Numbered from the stretch's first letter, positions 30,660-41,290 are shown. The stretch: DNA of 64,000 nt from an uncultured Flavobacteriales bacterium (GCA_943788755.1 CALSRM010000001.1:434001-498000), one strand, 5' to 3'. Notes: generated by a model not told the origin, from the letters alone. Made by a program: numbers and translations.

Positions 30660-33600
30660 TTAAATATCCTCTTTTTTTAATTGGTCGTTAGAATAATCTA
30701 GGTTACCCATTTCAGCAACTCTTTTTACATGTTTCGTAACAGGTTCCACTTCAATTCTAGAGGGTGCAGAAGGACCTCCTCTCCATAACCACCACCTTGC
30801 TCTTCTAATATCCGCAAAGTATCTGAGAAGAGGAGGGAAGAAGAATAATAAAATTAATGTTCCAAATAAAACACCATAAGCAACAGAAATAGCCATTGGG
30901 ATTAAAAACTGCGCCTGGAAGCTTGTTTCTAGATATATGAGAGGAAATAATCCTGCAACCGTAGTAAGTGATGTAAGAACAATAGCTCTAAATCTAGACT
31001 TTCCAGCTGCAATTCCTGCATCTTTTGGATTCATACCTTTTTTCAAATTCCTGTTGTATTGATCCAACATTACAACCGCATCATTTACTAATATTCCTAC
31101 CAATGCAATTATACCCCAAAAGCTAAACATTGAAAACGGAATTCCAACAATTCCATGTCCTAAGATGGCACTTACAATCCCAACCGGAATAACCATCATT
31201 ATTAATCTAGCTTGATAGAAAGATGAAAAGTTAAGAGAAAGAATGACCAAGATTAGAAAGACACCTAGCGTAAATGCAATCATTAATCTACCTGCAGAAT
31301 CAGCAGCTTTTTCAGCTTGACCTTTTATTTTGTAATCTACTTTAGGGAAATATTCATGAATGTGGTCCAAGTATTCTCTTTTTATATCGGCATTTATAAC
31401 AGAAGATAATTCTCCATTATAAAGACTTCCGAAAACTCTAACCTCTTGTTTCCCGTTTATATGGCGAATAGATACCTTTCCTCTTTTAATTTCATAATCT
31501 GCTAAATCGTTTAGTGCAAACTCTTGCCCATTGGCTATTTTAATTCTTAAGTTTTCTAGGTCACCTATGGAATTTCTATCTTGTAAAGGATACCTAGTCC
31601 ACAGTTTCACTTCATCCCTTCCAATAATTACCCGCTGAATTTCTTGCCCAAAGAATCCTTGTCGAATTTGCGTCAAAATTGCCGACTCGTTTAACCCGAG
31701 CATAAACGCTTTAGGTTTTAACGTTAAATGTATTTCTCTTAATCCAAGACCGGCATTGTCGTTAATGTCTTTAACATCTGGCAGCGCCTTTATGTTAGCC
31801 AACAACCATTTTGTAGCTAAATTTAGTTGTACACCATCTTCACTTTGAAGTGATAATGAAATGTCCTTTCCAAATGGAGTTTCACCACCAATTGAGAATT
31901 TTTCCAATTTTGACAATGAGTCTTTATTGATTCTTTCTTTTAGTGTCGCTGAAATTTCGAGTGTTGAGATGAAATCATTTTCTTTTACTGAAACTCTAAT
32001 ATTTCCACAATGACTTCCGCGTTCACCAATTCTTTCAGTGGAGCCTAGGTTAAGTGAATTATATGTAATGATTGTATCTCCATAGGTTTCTATTAATTCA
32101 GTACCATAATTAGAAACAATACTATCTAGATACCAAAGGAAATCTTCAGTTTGATCTTCTCTGTCTCCTGGTTTAAAAGCTATGTCAATTCCAACATTAT
32201 CAAATGGAATATTTGGGTAGAATGCTGTTTGAATTATTCCAAAAATGGTAAGTTCAATAATTACAACAATAAAAATCATTGGCCCGAAAACAGTTACTCT
32301 ATACCATTTTGTAAAGTGAGTTACCAATTTTTCATAACCATTTCTCAATTTATCGATACCATTATTAATTTTGATTCGAATACTTTTATAGCCTTTGTTT
32401 TTACTTAGTTCTAGCGTGTGTTTATGAGAAAGGTGGGCGGGTAATATCAAAAATGCTTCAACTAATGAAAAGATTAAACAACCAATAACACTAAATGCCA
32501 TTTCTTCCATCATGGCCATGTCACCGCCAACAAATAAAAGAAATCCAAAGGCAACAATTGTAGTTAAAACAGAAGTAAAAACAGAAGATAGTACTTCCAT
32601 TGTTCCGTCTAAAGCTGCGCGCATTGGAGATTTTCCTCGTTCAAAGTGAGAGTATATATTTTCTGCAATAACAATTCCATCATCAACCAGAATACCAACA
32701 ACCAATATCATCCCAAATAATGAAATCATATTTATTGTCATTCCATAAAGAGCCCCTAGTGCAAACATCCCAATCATGGAAAATGGAATGCCAAATGCTA
32801 CCCAAAGTGATAGCCTCAGACTCAAGAAAAACCCCAAGACGATGCAAACTAGAATTAGCCCTAAAAATAGGTTCGAGGTGAGCATATCAATTCTTTGGTC
32901 TAGCATATCGCTAAACATAAAGAGTGTCTGCATTTCAAATCCATTTCCTTCATCGTTAAATTCAGACACATATCCTTTTATGTAATCCGATATACTTTTA
33001 ATGTCCTCGCTTCCTAGTTTTTTAATTACGAATGTAATACTACGTTCACCATTTACGTAAGCTTTAAGAGGGATATCAGAGAACTCAAAATTAACATCTG
33101 CTATATCTTTTAATCGAATTAACTGCCCATCGGGTAGTGCGCGAATAATGTATTCTTTAATTATATCAGGATCCGTAGATTTACTCATTGAACGGATATA
33201 TAGTTCTTCTTTATTCGATTTTATTGAGCCTCCTGAAACATCCAAATTACTGGAGCGCACTATACTTGATATCTGTTCGAACGTGATTCCATATCGTAAT
33301 AAATCGTTTTCTCTTATATCGATTGCGATAATTTGAGGCGGGTATCCAATAACTTCCAATTGGGAAAGCTTTTTGGAAGAAAGCATATCCTGTTCAATCT
33401 TATCTGCAACTATTTTTAGTTGTTCCAAGTCATCTGGACCATGCAGGGAAACAAAACCAACGGTTCCTCCTAAGCTACCCATTCCTCTCGCTTTTTGTCC
33501 ATAAACAATGGGACGCTCTGCTCCAGCAGGCATTGAGTTAATTCCATCTACAGCATTTTTCACATCCTGTAAAAGTTCATTTAAGTTAGTGCCTTCAAAG

Positions 33601-33887
33601 GCTTCTATATTGATATTTGATAAATTTTCCGATGATGTGGAAGATGTTTCCTTAATGCCTTCTAATCCAACTAAAGCCTCCTCAATACGTGTTGTTATTC
33701 CTTCCTCAATTTCTTCAGCAGATGCACCAGGATAGGCCACATTTACATAAATCCTATTCGGGTCCATTTCAGGAAAGAAGGATCTGTGCATTGTAAATAA
33801 ACTCAATAAGCCGGCCATAGCAGTAACAATCAAAATAGCATTTGACCAAATGGGGTACTTTATGAAAAAGGCAATAAATTTCCGCAT
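30660..33887 (-). CDS. RND family efflux permease (AcrB/HAE-1-like)
   Basis: A 1075-residue inner-membrane proton-driven pump with 12 membrane segments and two large periplasmic loops. The first loop opens with NVAYPGASAEEIEEGITTRIEEAL. Transmembrane segment 4 has VVGILVDDGIVIAENI, whose Asp pair (DD) is the proton relay of AcrB-type transporters. The second half repeats the pattern with LVGILVNDAVVMLDQYNR. It exports drugs, detergents or metabolites; metal-exporting CusA types are less likely, but the substrate is open. It starts 4 bp after the adaptor stop. No repressor gene lies immediately beside it. Confidence 0.94.
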   Translation of the reverse strand: MRKFIAFFIKYPIWSNAILIVTAMAGLLSLFTMHRSFFPEMDPNRIYVNVAYPGASAEEIEEGITTRIEEALVGLEGIKETSSTSSENLSNINIEAFEGTNLNELLQDVKNAVDGINSMPAGAERPIVYGQKARGMGSLGGTVGFVSLHGPDDLEQLKIVADKIEQDMLSSKKLSQLEVIGYPPQIIAIDIRENDLLRYGITFEQISSIVRSSNLDVSGGSIKSNKEELYIRSMSKSTDPDIIKEYIIRALPDGQLIRLKDIADVNFEFSDIPLKAYVNGERSITFVIKKLGSEDIKSISDYIKGYVSEFNDEGNGFEMQTLFMFSDMLDQRIDMLTSNLFLGLILVCIVLGFFLSLRLSLWVAFGIPFSMIGMFALGALYGMTINMISLFGMILVVGILVDDGIVIAENIYSHFERGKSPMRAALDGTMEVLSSVFTSVLTTIVAFGFLLFVGGDMAMMEEMAFSVIGCLIFSLVEAFLILPAHLSHKHTLELSKNKGYKSIRIKINNGIDKLRNGYEKLVTHFTKWYRVTVFGPMIFIVVIIELTIFGIIQTAFYPNIPFDNVGIDIAFKPGDREDQTEDFLWYLDSIVSNYGTELIETYGDTIITYNSLNLGSTERIGERGSHCGNIRVSVKENDFISTLEISATLKERINKDSLSKLEKFSIGGETPFGKDISLSLQSEDGVQLNLATKWLLANIKALPDVKDINDNAGLGLREIHLTLKPKAFMLGLNESAILTQIRQGFFGQEIQRVIIGRDEVKLWTRYPLQDRNSIGDLENLRIKIANGQEFALNDLADYEIKRGKVSIRHINGKQEVRVFGSLYNGELSSVINADIKREYLDHIHEYFPKVDYKIKGQAEKAADSAGRLMIAFTLGVFLILVILSLNFSSFYQARLIMMVIPVGIVSAILGHGIVGIPFSMFSFWGIIALVGILVNDAVVMLDQYNRNLKKGMNPKDAGIAAGKSRFRAIVLTSLTTVAGLFPLIYLETSFQAQFLIPMAISVAYGVLFGTLILLFFFPPLLRYFADIRRARWWLWRGGPSAPSRIEVEPVTKHVKRVAEMGNLDYSNDQLKKEDI

Positions 33888-33891
33888 CGTT

Positions 33892-35058
33892 CTACTTCCT
33901 AATTACAACTTTATCACCGTCATTAATATTGACAATCGATTCGATAACGACATTAGAATTATTTGGAATTCCTGAAACTGTAACTGTATTTTCTTTGTAG
34001 TCAATTACGTTCACTTTTAATGAAGTTAAAGCACTGTCTTTTTTAATAATGTAAACTTCATTCGCACTGATTAGTGCCTTTCTAGGTATTTCAACAACAT
34101 TGTCAAAACCATGTCCAACAATATTTGCATCTAAATACATCCCGTTATATAAACCATCTGTTTCACTTGTAATGTTAACAAAAACCGGAACCGTTTGGGT
34201 TTGCTGATTTATATAATCTCCTATACGAATAACTTTTCCCTCAAAAGATTTATGATTATTATCTATAAGCGATACGGTAGAGCCTAGCGCTAATTGATTA
34301 ATTTTTTCGGTGGCGATTGGAATTTCAATTTCCATTGTATTATCTCTGATAATACTCAATACAGGTGAACCAGGATTAACAATGGCGCCAACATCTGTAA
34401 AAGCATCAATAATACTACCGTCAAATGGTGCAGAAACAGCATATTTATTTAGCCGTTCTTCATCACTTTTTATTTGGTAATACTCCGTTAGTAGTTTTCT
34501 AGAAATAATAAAATTCTTTTCCTTTAACGAAGTAAAGTTTGGAAAACGAGAGATAGGTTCATTTACCTTCATTTCTTTGTAAAATTTGTTCCAGGTATTG
34601 AATCTTTCTGGGAAATCAATCTTTATGTCGGGCAATATGCTTGTTAACAAGGCCAAAAATCCACTTTTCCTAGCTTTTAGTGCCAATTTTGCGTCGGAAC
34701 TATTTAAAGCAAACAAAGGTTGGCCTTTCTTAAAATGGATTCCTTTTTTCAAACTGATAGCTGCCATTATTTTACCCTGAACTTCTGCTGAAACATTGAT
34801 TGAAGATGTTGATACAACTCTTCCATGCCCTTTTATAGAGGAAGGTACACTGTCGTTTAAAATAAGTGATGCTGCGACACTTTTAAATTGCACAGAGTCA
34901 TGGATATTATCATCTGACTTTTTTCTGTCAGCTCTGATTTCTTCAGCATTGGCTTCTCCGTAGCTAATTCCATTACTTTCTCCTATCTTATATAGCATAG
35001 ACATGAAGATGAGTAAAATGAAGGAAGAGACGATTATTAAAACTTGTCTTACTTTCAT
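33892..35058 (-). CDS. RND efflux periplasmic adaptor (HlyD/AcrA-like membrane fusion protein)
   Basis: A 388-residue protein with an N-terminal membrane anchor (VLIIVSSFILLIFMSMLY). It then has a split barrel-sandwich (lipoyl-like) domain (GRVVSTSSINVSAEVQGKI, later KYAVSAPFDGSIIDAFTDVG) around a helical hairpin, and a beta-barrel domain near GSTVSLIDNNHKSFEGKVIR. It bridges the permease and the TolC-like channel. First gene of the triad. It is divergent from the CotH gene, with 168 bp between starts. Confidence 0.92.
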   Translation of the reverse strand: MKVRQVLIIVSSFILLIFMSMLYKIGESNGISYGEANAEEIRADRKKSDDNIHDSVQFKSVAASLILNDSVPSSIKGHGRVVSTSSINVSAEVQGKIMAAISLKKGIHFKKGQPLFALNSSDAKLALKARKSGFLALLTSILPDIKIDFPERFNTWNKFYKEMKVNEPISRFPNFTSLKEKNFIISRKLLTEYYQIKSDEERLNKYAVSAPFDGSIIDAFTDVGAIVNPGSPVLSIIRDNTMEIEIPIATEKINQLALGSTVSLIDNNHKSFEGKVIRIGDYINQQTQTVPVFVNITSETDGLYNGMYLDANIVGHGFDNVVEIPRKALISANEVYIIKKDSALTSLKVNVIDYKENTVTVSGIPNNSNVVIESIVNINDGDKVVIRK

Positions 35059-35195
35059 GTGTAATAATTTGTCACAAATTTAACTGTCAGATTGATAGGT
35101 AAAAAGGAAATACGGATAAAAGGTTAAAACAAAGTTTTTAAGGAATTTTAAATAATTAAAAGACAAGTATGTATAACTTTTAAAACCTCAGGTGA

Positions 35196-35222
35196 TTGAC
35201 CCTCGCTTCCTATTTATATTCG
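35196..35222 (+). promoter_or_regulatory. promoter of the CotH gene, -33 TTG and -7 TATATTCG
   Basis: TTG at 35196-35198 and TATATTCG at 35215-35222, 16 bp apart, fit the Bacteroidota promoter pattern. The -7 box ends only 4 nt before the ATG at 35227, so the mRNA is probably leaderless. Confidence 0.55.
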
Positions 35223-35226
35223 TTTA

Positions 35227-37089
35227 ATGCGTTATCTGAGTTTACTTCTATCATTGGTGATTTCAACAATCTTTTTTGGACAGGTCGTTGAAGTATCGCA
35301 TAGTTCAGGTAAATACGATGGGTCAATCTCAGTAGAAATAGCAGGTGATTTTACAAAAGCATACTTTTCTATTGATGGAAGTAAGCCATCGAGACGTTTT
35401 TCGAAATCAATTGAAATTTCCAAAAGTACATTTTTGCAAATAATACCTGTTTTTGCTGGAGATTCAATTGATACGCTTATTTCAAGGACTTATATTTTAA
35501 ACTTTGAAACAAAACTCCCTATACTATCAATAGGTGTTGATGAAGACTACTTTTGGGACAAGGACAAAGGAATATATGTTTTAGGCGCAAACGTCTATAA
35601 AGACACTTTGGGTCATTGGTCTAACGCAAATTATCAAAAAAAATGGGAGAGACCAATTCATATAATTTATTTGGATACAAATAATCAAGAAGGGTTTAAT
35701 CAAAAATGTGGAATTAAAATATTTGGTGAATCTACGCGAAGGCTGCCCGACAAGTCGATGAAAATTATAGCCCGTAGTGATTACGGAACCAGCCGGTTCC
35801 AGCACCGTATATTTCCGCAAAAAGATATCTCAGCGTTTAAACAATTAGTTATACGGACTTCTGGGAATGACTACAAGGGTTCTCGTTTTAAAGATGTTTT
35901 AAATGCATATTTAGTAAGAAATATAGGGCTAGACTATATGGCATATCAACCTATCCAATTGTTTATAAATGGCCAATATTGGGGATTGTACAACCTTCGT
36001 GAAAAAGTTAACGAGCATTACTTATTCGAAAATCATGGAGCCAAAAGAGATAGCTCAAGTATTATTATGGGTAGATGGGTTAGACAGCATGGAAGTAGCT
36101 CTGATTATATGAAAATGTATAATTGGTTTATGCGTTTAGATACAATGGACAACGAGGCTTATGAAAAAGCTAAAACCTTTTTAGATATTCGAAACTACAT
36201 TAACTATCGTGTTTTTCAGATTTACTTAAACAATACAGACTCTAGAGGTAATATACGGTATTGGAACGCTAAAGATTTAGACGGAAAATTTCGAATGATT
36301 TTATACGATACTGATTTGAGTTTTGGAACAGCTTCTCGAAAATATTTAGAGAAGTGTTTAAGTTCTAAACGAACGGATTGGTTCAATCCTAAATGGAGTA
36401 CATTCTATTTGCGTAAGTTAATGCAGAACGAAGCGTTTAAGAATGATTTCATTAATCAGATGGCGCATTTAATGAATACCGCAATTCACAGAGATACCAT
36501 AATTGCTGCTGTGGATAAATTAGAGGGGATTTATAAGGATGAATTGCCTAGGGATGGAAAGTTGCTTGCTAGCCATTTGAAAAGAGTTCCTTTATCTGAA
36601 GAGGAGTGGTTAGACAAAGTTGCTCATTTTAGAATGTATGCAAAATTGAGACATCGTCATTTAAGACCTGAAATGGTTAAGCTGTTAGCTCCAAAAGGAA
36701 TGTACACTTTAAAAATGGCAGGAGACACAGGTAGTATAGTTGTTAACGAAAATTACCCGATAAAACTGCCATTTGAAGGAATATATTATAAGGACATACC
36801 TTTACCGATTAAAGCTGTAGAAAATGAAGGGTGGCAGTTTATAAAATGGAGTGATGGTGATACTTCTCAAGTAAAGCTAATACACAATTTGGAGGACACG
36901 CTTTTGGTTCAGCCAATGTATGAAAGGATTGAAAGTGAGGTAGTTATTGAAAGTAGCATTGAAAATGTAGAAAAAGAATCGACAAATAATGCAGGCAATG
37001 AATGGATGTTGTTGATTGGGTATGCCTTGCTAGTCTTGGGATTCTTACTTCTGTTAGTTTACGTGGCATTAAAAATTACAAAGAGATAA
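35227..37089 (+). CDS. CotH kinase family protein, membrane-anchored
   Basis: A 620-residue exported protein. A signal peptide (YLSLLLSLVISTIFFG) is followed by a chitobiase/beta-hexosaminidase C-terminal-like domain (about 20-95; FSIDGSKPSRRFSKSI). The CotH kinase domain (about 110-460) has CGIKIFGESTRRLPDKSMKI and the metal-site motif MILYDTDLSFG. A C-terminal membrane helix (LLIGYALLVLGFLLLLVYVA) precedes a short basic tail. CotH phosphorylates spore-coat proteins in Bacillus; targets in non-sporing Bacteroidota are unknown. The family members from this phylum often carry a T9SS tail, whereas this one is held in the membrane. Two bp separate its stop from the convergent phosphoesterase gene. 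Confidence 0.85.
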   Translation: MRYLSLLLSLVISTIFFGQVVEVSHSSGKYDGSISVEIAGDFTKAYFSIDGSKPSRRFSKSIEISKSTFLQIIPVFAGDSIDTLISRTYILNFETKLPILSIGVDEDYFWDKDKGIYVLGANVYKDTLGHWSNANYQKKWERPIHIIYLDTNNQEGFNQKCGIKIFGESTRRLPDKSMKIIARSDYGTSRFQHRIFPQKDISAFKQLVIRTSGNDYKGSRFKDVLNAYLVRNIGLDYMAYQPIQLFINGQYWGLYNLREKVNEHYLFENHGAKRDSSSIIMGRWVRQHGSSSDYMKMYNWFMRLDTMDNEAYEKAKTFLDIRNYINYRVFQIYLNNTDSRGNIRYWNAKDLDGKFRMILYDTDLSFGTASRKYLEKCLSSKRTDWFNPKWSTFYLRKLMQNEAFKNDFINQMAHLMNTAIHRDTIIAAVDKLEGIYKDELPRDGKLLASHLKRVPLSEEEWLDKVAHFRMYAKLRHRHLRPEMVKLLAPKGMYTLKMAGDTGSIVVNENYPIKLPFEGIYYKDIPLPIKAVENEGWQFIKWSDGDTSQVKLIHNLEDTLLVQPMYERIESEVVIESSIENVEKESTNNAGNEWMLLIGYALLVLGFLLLLVYVALKITKR

Positions 37090-37091
37090 AG

Positions 37092-38696
37092 CTATTGTTT
37101 AATAAACTGAAATGTTTTCATAGAAGACGTGCTAACAATTCTAACAGAATATATTCCGTTGGAAAAAGCTCCCAAGTCAATGGTGTGATTTAAATTGTTT
37201 TCTATTTCAATTTTTTCATTAGAAATAGTTTTCCCTAGTCCATCCAGTATAGTAAGTTCTAACTCCTCATAGTAGTTTGGATAGTTTCCTGTTATTTGCA
37301 CAAAATTAGCAGCAGGATTCGGGTAAAGGGCCAAGTTGTTTAAATCAATATCAGCAACGTTTAGCAAGTTGTATTCAAATGGATCCGAAGTAAATGTACA
37401 GCCATATTGATTGGTTGTTGCTACTTCATAAATTCCATTGGAAGTAGGTGTGTAGGTTTGATTTGATGCACCCGTAATTTGTATGCCGTCTAAAAACCAC
37501 ATATAACTGTTTCCACTCGTACTTTCTAAGGTGAAATTATTTAGAGAGATTTCTGGACGAATAGGAGTGAAAGCTTTTATAGTTGTCACTGAGTCGATAA
37601 CAACATCATTTATATCGATAGCAACATATGTCGCTGTATCGCCTTCAATGTTGAAACGTACATATTGATTGGCGTATATTTCAGTGTCAATATTTGGAGA
37701 ATTGCTGTTCGTGTTAAAATCAAGTGTAGATGCACCAGCGCCTCCTGAGATTATATATTTAACGCCATTTAATTCGCCTCTTTGGTAGCAATGTGAATGT
37801 CCATTTAGGACAAAATCTACATTGTATTGCTCAAAATATGGAACCAAGTCTGTGCGCATATCTTCATTTCCTTGATACAAAAAATAAGGGCTAAAAGGAA
37901 GGTAGTAATCAGCGCTCCATGCATTTGTCCATGGTGGTTGATGAAAAAACATGAAGAGCCATTGCCTGTCGTTACATTGCAATTCTTCCAGCATCCAATT
38001 GTGTTGATCCGAGCCAATGGAGTAATCTATGTTGGCATCCAAACATATAAATTTTCCATTTCCCCAAGTGAATGAATAATATCTTTCAGATTGTTGTGGG
38101 TTGTTGGATGGAAGATAAAAAGCGTCTAAGTAAGTTGCTGCATTATCAGCATAGGTGTCATGATTCCCAATACAGGTATATTGACAGGCGTTTTTTACCA
38201 AATTTGCATAGGGTCCAAAGAATACACCATCATAATCATCTCCCACACCTTGGTCAATATCTCCTGCTACAATTCCAAATTCAGCGCTATCTCCGATCAT
38301 AAGGGCAGCAATATCGTTTTGAACAGTATTGTTATACCCACAATCTCCATAATGTAGAAAAGCCATTTTTGTAGAAGCATCTGTTTTAGCGGTATAAAAG
38401 AAATCTAACGCGGAGGTAAATCCTCCGTCTGTAGATGTTTGATAGTAGTATTTTGTATTCGCAGTAAGTCCAGAAATGTCAAAATAGTGTTTTTGAGTTG
38501 CTCCGGATTCAGTTAACGTATTGTTTAGATTAAGCGCATCGGTACCCCATTCTATGGTTCCTGTGCTTAGGGATGAAGTTCGCCAAGCTATGGTTACTCC
38601 GGTTTCTGTTGGTCTTTGTACAAAATTGTAACGGTCAATCACCTGAGAATAAGATAGAGTAGAGCTAAGTAATAATAAGAAGAGTATGGAACGCAT
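37092..38696 (-). CDS. secreted purple-acid-phosphatase-like metallophosphoesterase with T9SS tail
   Basis: A 534-residue exported protein. A signal peptide (RSILFLLLLSSTLSYS) is followed by a fibronectin-III-like purple acid phosphatase N-domain (GVTIAWRTSSLSTGTIEWG). The metallophosphoesterase domain shows HYGDCGYN, GDIDQG, CIGNHDTYAD, FFHQPPWTN and LNGHSHCYQRGE as the metal-ligand blocks. An Ig-like segment follows (MWFLDGIQITGASNQTYTP), then a type A T9SS sorting domain beginning LALYPNPAANFVQITG and ending FQFIKQ. It is a cell-surface or released phosphatase; the substrate is unknown. It is a tandem paralogue of the next gene, which lacks the sorting domain. Confidence 0.92.
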   Translation of the reverse strand: MRSILFLLLLSSTLSYSQVIDRYNFVQRPTETGVTIAWRTSSLSTGTIEWGTDALNLNNTLTESGATQKHYFDISGLTANTKYYYQTSTDGGFTSALDFFYTAKTDASTKMAFLHYGDCGYNNTVQNDIAALMIGDSAEFGIVAGDIDQGVGDDYDGVFFGPYANLVKNACQYTCIGNHDTYADNAATYLDAFYLPSNNPQQSERYYSFTWGNGKFICLDANIDYSIGSDQHNWMLEELQCNDRQWLFMFFHQPPWTNAWSADYYLPFSPYFLYQGNEDMRTDLVPYFEQYNVDFVLNGHSHCYQRGELNGVKYIISGGAGASTLDFNTNSNSPNIDTEIYANQYVRFNIEGDTATYVAIDINDVVIDSVTTIKAFTPIRPEISLNNFTLESTSGNSYMWFLDGIQITGASNQTYTPTSNGIYEVATTNQYGCTFTSDPFEYNLLNVADIDLNNLALYPNPAANFVQITGNYPNYYEELELTILDGLGKTISNEKIEIENNLNHTIDLGAFSNGIYSVRIVSTSSMKTFQFIKQ

Positions 38697-38762
38697 TCTA
38701 AATTTTTTACAAATATATTTAAGTGACGTGTTAATTGTGTAGATAAAATATATAAATCTCCC

Positions 38763-40121
38763 TTAATTGTTTTTTAAGGTACTTTTTCTAAAAGTTATTT
38801 CCAAAGGTTCAGAATTTAAGGTACAGCCTATTTCATTGATAACTTGAACCTCGTATATCCCTTCTTGATTTGTATTGTATTTAATGTCGTTTCCATTTTC
38901 TATCGCAATACCATCTAAAAACCATTGGTGTTTTCCATTTAAATTACATTTTAATTCATCTCCTAAATGCGAAATATTGGGGGTTTTAGTAGGTGCTTTT
39001 TTTACCGTTTTCACCACATCAATTATTTTACCTTCAATGTCAATTGCAGTATAAATAACCGTATCTCCTTTTACATCAAATCGAACATATTGATTTTTGT
39101 ATATTTCTGTATCAATATTTGGTGATTTACTATGTCTTTTCTTGTCTAGGCGTGAAGATCCTGCACCTCCAGATATGACGTATTTTACTCCGTTTAATTC
39201 TCCTCTTTGATAGCAATGCGAATGCCCGTTTAAGACAAAATCGACTTTGTGTTTTTCAAACAATGGGACTAAGGAAGTCCGCATATCAACGTTTCCTTTG
39301 TATCTAAAATACTCCAAAAATGGAATGTTATAATCGGGGCTCCATGCATTTGTCCATGGTGGGTGGTGAAAAAAGGTAAATAACCATCGTTTGTCGCTAC
39401 ATTTTAATTCACCAACTAGCCAGTTATATTGATCTGTTCCTTCTGTATATGGAATGTTTGAATCAAGGCAAATAAATTTTGCGTTTCCCCAAGTGTATGA
39501 ATAATACCTTTCAGAATTTTGCGGATTATTTGATGGCAAATAAAATTCATCTAAATAAGTCGCTGCATCATCAGCATAAGTATCATGATTACCGATACAT
39601 GTAAAATGGCAGCTGTTTTTTAATAAGTCTTTATACACACCAAAATATATTTCATCATAATTGTTGCCTTTGTTTTGGTCTACATCTCCGGCTACAATCC
39701 CAAAATCTGTTATTTCGGCTTCCATTAGCTTGGCTATATCATTTTGGATAGTATTATTATATCCACAGTCTCCATAGTGTAAAAAAGAAAAGTGGTTTCG
39801 ACTATTCTGTTTTGCCGTATAGAAGTATTCAATTTCTGATAAAAACACATTCTCGGTTTTTGTCTGGTAATAATATTTGGAATTAGGTTTTAAGCCTTTT
39901 ATTTCAAAAACATGTTTTCGGGTAGAATTTAGCGAAACAATAGAATCTATCAAGTTAAGTGAGTCGGTTCCCCATTTTACAAAAGATATGCCAGGCACTG
40001 CCGTTCTCCAAGCTATTGTAACAGAATTTAGATCGGGTTTTTGAATATAGTTATACCTTTCCTTTACTTGTCCTAAAATAAGAAATGGGACAAAAATAAA
40101 TATGAGTAATAGCTTTGTCAT
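38763..40121 (-). CDS. purple-acid-phosphatase-like metallophosphoesterase, paralogue without sorting domain
   Basis: A 452-residue protein closely similar to the neighbour at 37092, block for block (HYGDCGYN, GDVDQNKG, CIGNHDTYAD, FFHHPPWTNAW, LNGHSHCYQRGE). It has its own signal peptide (KLLLIFIFVPFLILG) and the Ig-like segment (HQWFLDGIAIENG). It stops shortly after EVQVINEIGCTLNSEPL, with no PNP-type T9SS domain. It should therefore stay in the periplasm or leave by another route. Its start overlaps the mnmA stop by 1 base (TAATG), implying translational coupling. Confidence 0.9.
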   Translation of the reverse strand: MTKLLLIFIFVPFLILGQVKERYNYIQKPDLNSVTIAWRTAVPGISFVKWGTDSLNLIDSIVSLNSTRKHVFEIKGLKPNSKYYYQTKTENVFLSEIEYFYTAKQNSRNHFSFLHYGDCGYNNTIQNDIAKLMEAEITDFGIVAGDVDQNKGNNYDEIYFGVYKDLLKNSCHFTCIGNHDTYADDAATYLDEFYLPSNNPQNSERYYSYTWGNAKFICLDSNIPYTEGTDQYNWLVGELKCSDKRWLFTFFHHPPWTNAWSPDYNIPFLEYFRYKGNVDMRTSLVPLFEKHKVDFVLNGHSHCYQRGELNGVKYVISGGAGSSRLDKKRHSKSPNIDTEIYKNQYVRFDVKGDTVIYTAIDIEGKIIDVVKTVKKAPTKTPNISHLGDELKCNLNGKHQWFLDGIAIENGNDIKYNTNQEGIYEVQVINEIGCTLNSEPLEITFRKSTLKNN

Positions 40122-41290
40122 TAGGCATCAATTACTCCGCTTCCTAGTAGTTCATTATTATGATACCAAGCCACAAATTGACCAGGCGTAATTCCGCGCT
40201 GCATTTCTTTAAAAAGTATAAACAAACCTTCTTCCTTTTTATAAAGGGTTAATTCTTGTAATTCCTGTCGGTAACGAATTCGTCCCACATAGGTTCTTGT
40301 GTCATCTATTTTCATTATGAGATCGGGTCTAACCCAATGAATTTCTTCATTTTTTACAAATAACCCTTTTCTGTACAATCCTTTGTGATCCGTTCCTTGA
40401 CCAGTATAAACAATGTTTTTACTCGTGTCCACACCAATTACAAATAGTGCTTTAGGAGTACCTCCGACTTGCAGTCCCTTTCGTTGTCCTACGGTAAAAT
40501 AATGAGCGCCTTGATGTGTTCCAACAACTTTACCTATTTCAGGCTCAAGCGTGAAGGGTTTAACGAGTGATTTGAGTTCATTATCTGGATAGACAAAACC
40601 ATTATGTTTATTTGCAACTTCTAAAATATTTCCTTCTTTTGGTTTTAACTGTTGCTGTAAAAATACAGGTAGCTTAACTTTTCCAATGAAGCAAAGCCCT
40701 TGTGAATCCTTTTTATCAGCAGTATTCAAACCTATTTTTTTAGCAATTTCTCTGACCTCCGGTTTTTGAAGATTCCCAATCGGAAAGCGCGCCTTACTAA
40801 GTTGTTGCTGGTTTAATTGACAGAGAAAATAACTTTGGTCTTTGTTGCTGTCAGCACCAGCTACAAGTCGATAAATGGAGGTGCCATCAATTTCTATTTC
40901 TTCTTTTTGACAATAATGTCCGGTGGCTACAAAGTCAGCACCTAACTCTAAAGCTTTGTCTAAAAAGATATCAAATTTTACTTCTCTGTTACAAAGCACA
41001 TCCGGGTTTGGTGTTCTTCCTTTTTCATATTCCCTAAACATATAGTCAACTATACGTTCCTTATATTCTTTACTAAAATCTATTACCTGAAAAGGAATAC
41101 CTAACATTTCAGCAACTTGCAGCGCATCGTTACTATCGTCAATCCATGGGCAATCGTCGCTTATAGTAACGGACTCATCGTGCCAATTTTTCATAAAAAG
41201 ACCAATTACATCATACCCCTGTTCTTTTAACAAGTAGGCTGCAACGCTTGAATCAACGCCACCTGACAATCCAACCACGACTCTTTTCAT
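40121..41290 (-). CDS. mnmA: tRNA-specific 2-thiouridylase MnmA
   Basis: A 389-residue cytoplasmic enzyme that thiolates U34 of tRNA-Lys, -Glu and -Gln. The PP-loop is [17 protein letters not shown] at the N-terminus. The two catalytic cysteines are in [15 protein letters not shown] and [24 protein letters not shown] marks the tRNA-binding central domain, and the C-terminal barrel is complete. A TAAATTTG box ends 4 nt before the ATG, suggesting a leaderless transcript that continues into the two phosphoesterase genes. Confidence 0.96.
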   Translation of the reverse strand: MKRVVVGLSGGVDSSVAAYLLKEQGYDVIGLFMKNWHDESVTISDDCPWIDDSNDALQVAEMLGIPFQVIDFSKEYKERIVDYMFREYEKGRTPNPDVLCNREVKFDIFLDKALELGADFVATGHYCQKEEIEIDGTSIYRLVAGADSNKDQSYFLCQLNQQQLSKARFPIGNLQKPEVREIAKKIGLNTADKKDSQGLCFIGKVKLPVFLQQQLKPKEGNILEVANKHNGFVYPDNELKSLVKPFTLEPEIGKVVGTHQGAHYFTVGQRKGLQVGGTPKALFVIGVDTSKNIVYTGQGTDHKGLYRKGLFVKNEEIHWVRPDLIMKIDDTRTYVGRIRYRQELQELTLYKKEEGLFILFKEMQRGITPGQFVAWYHNNELLGSGVIDA

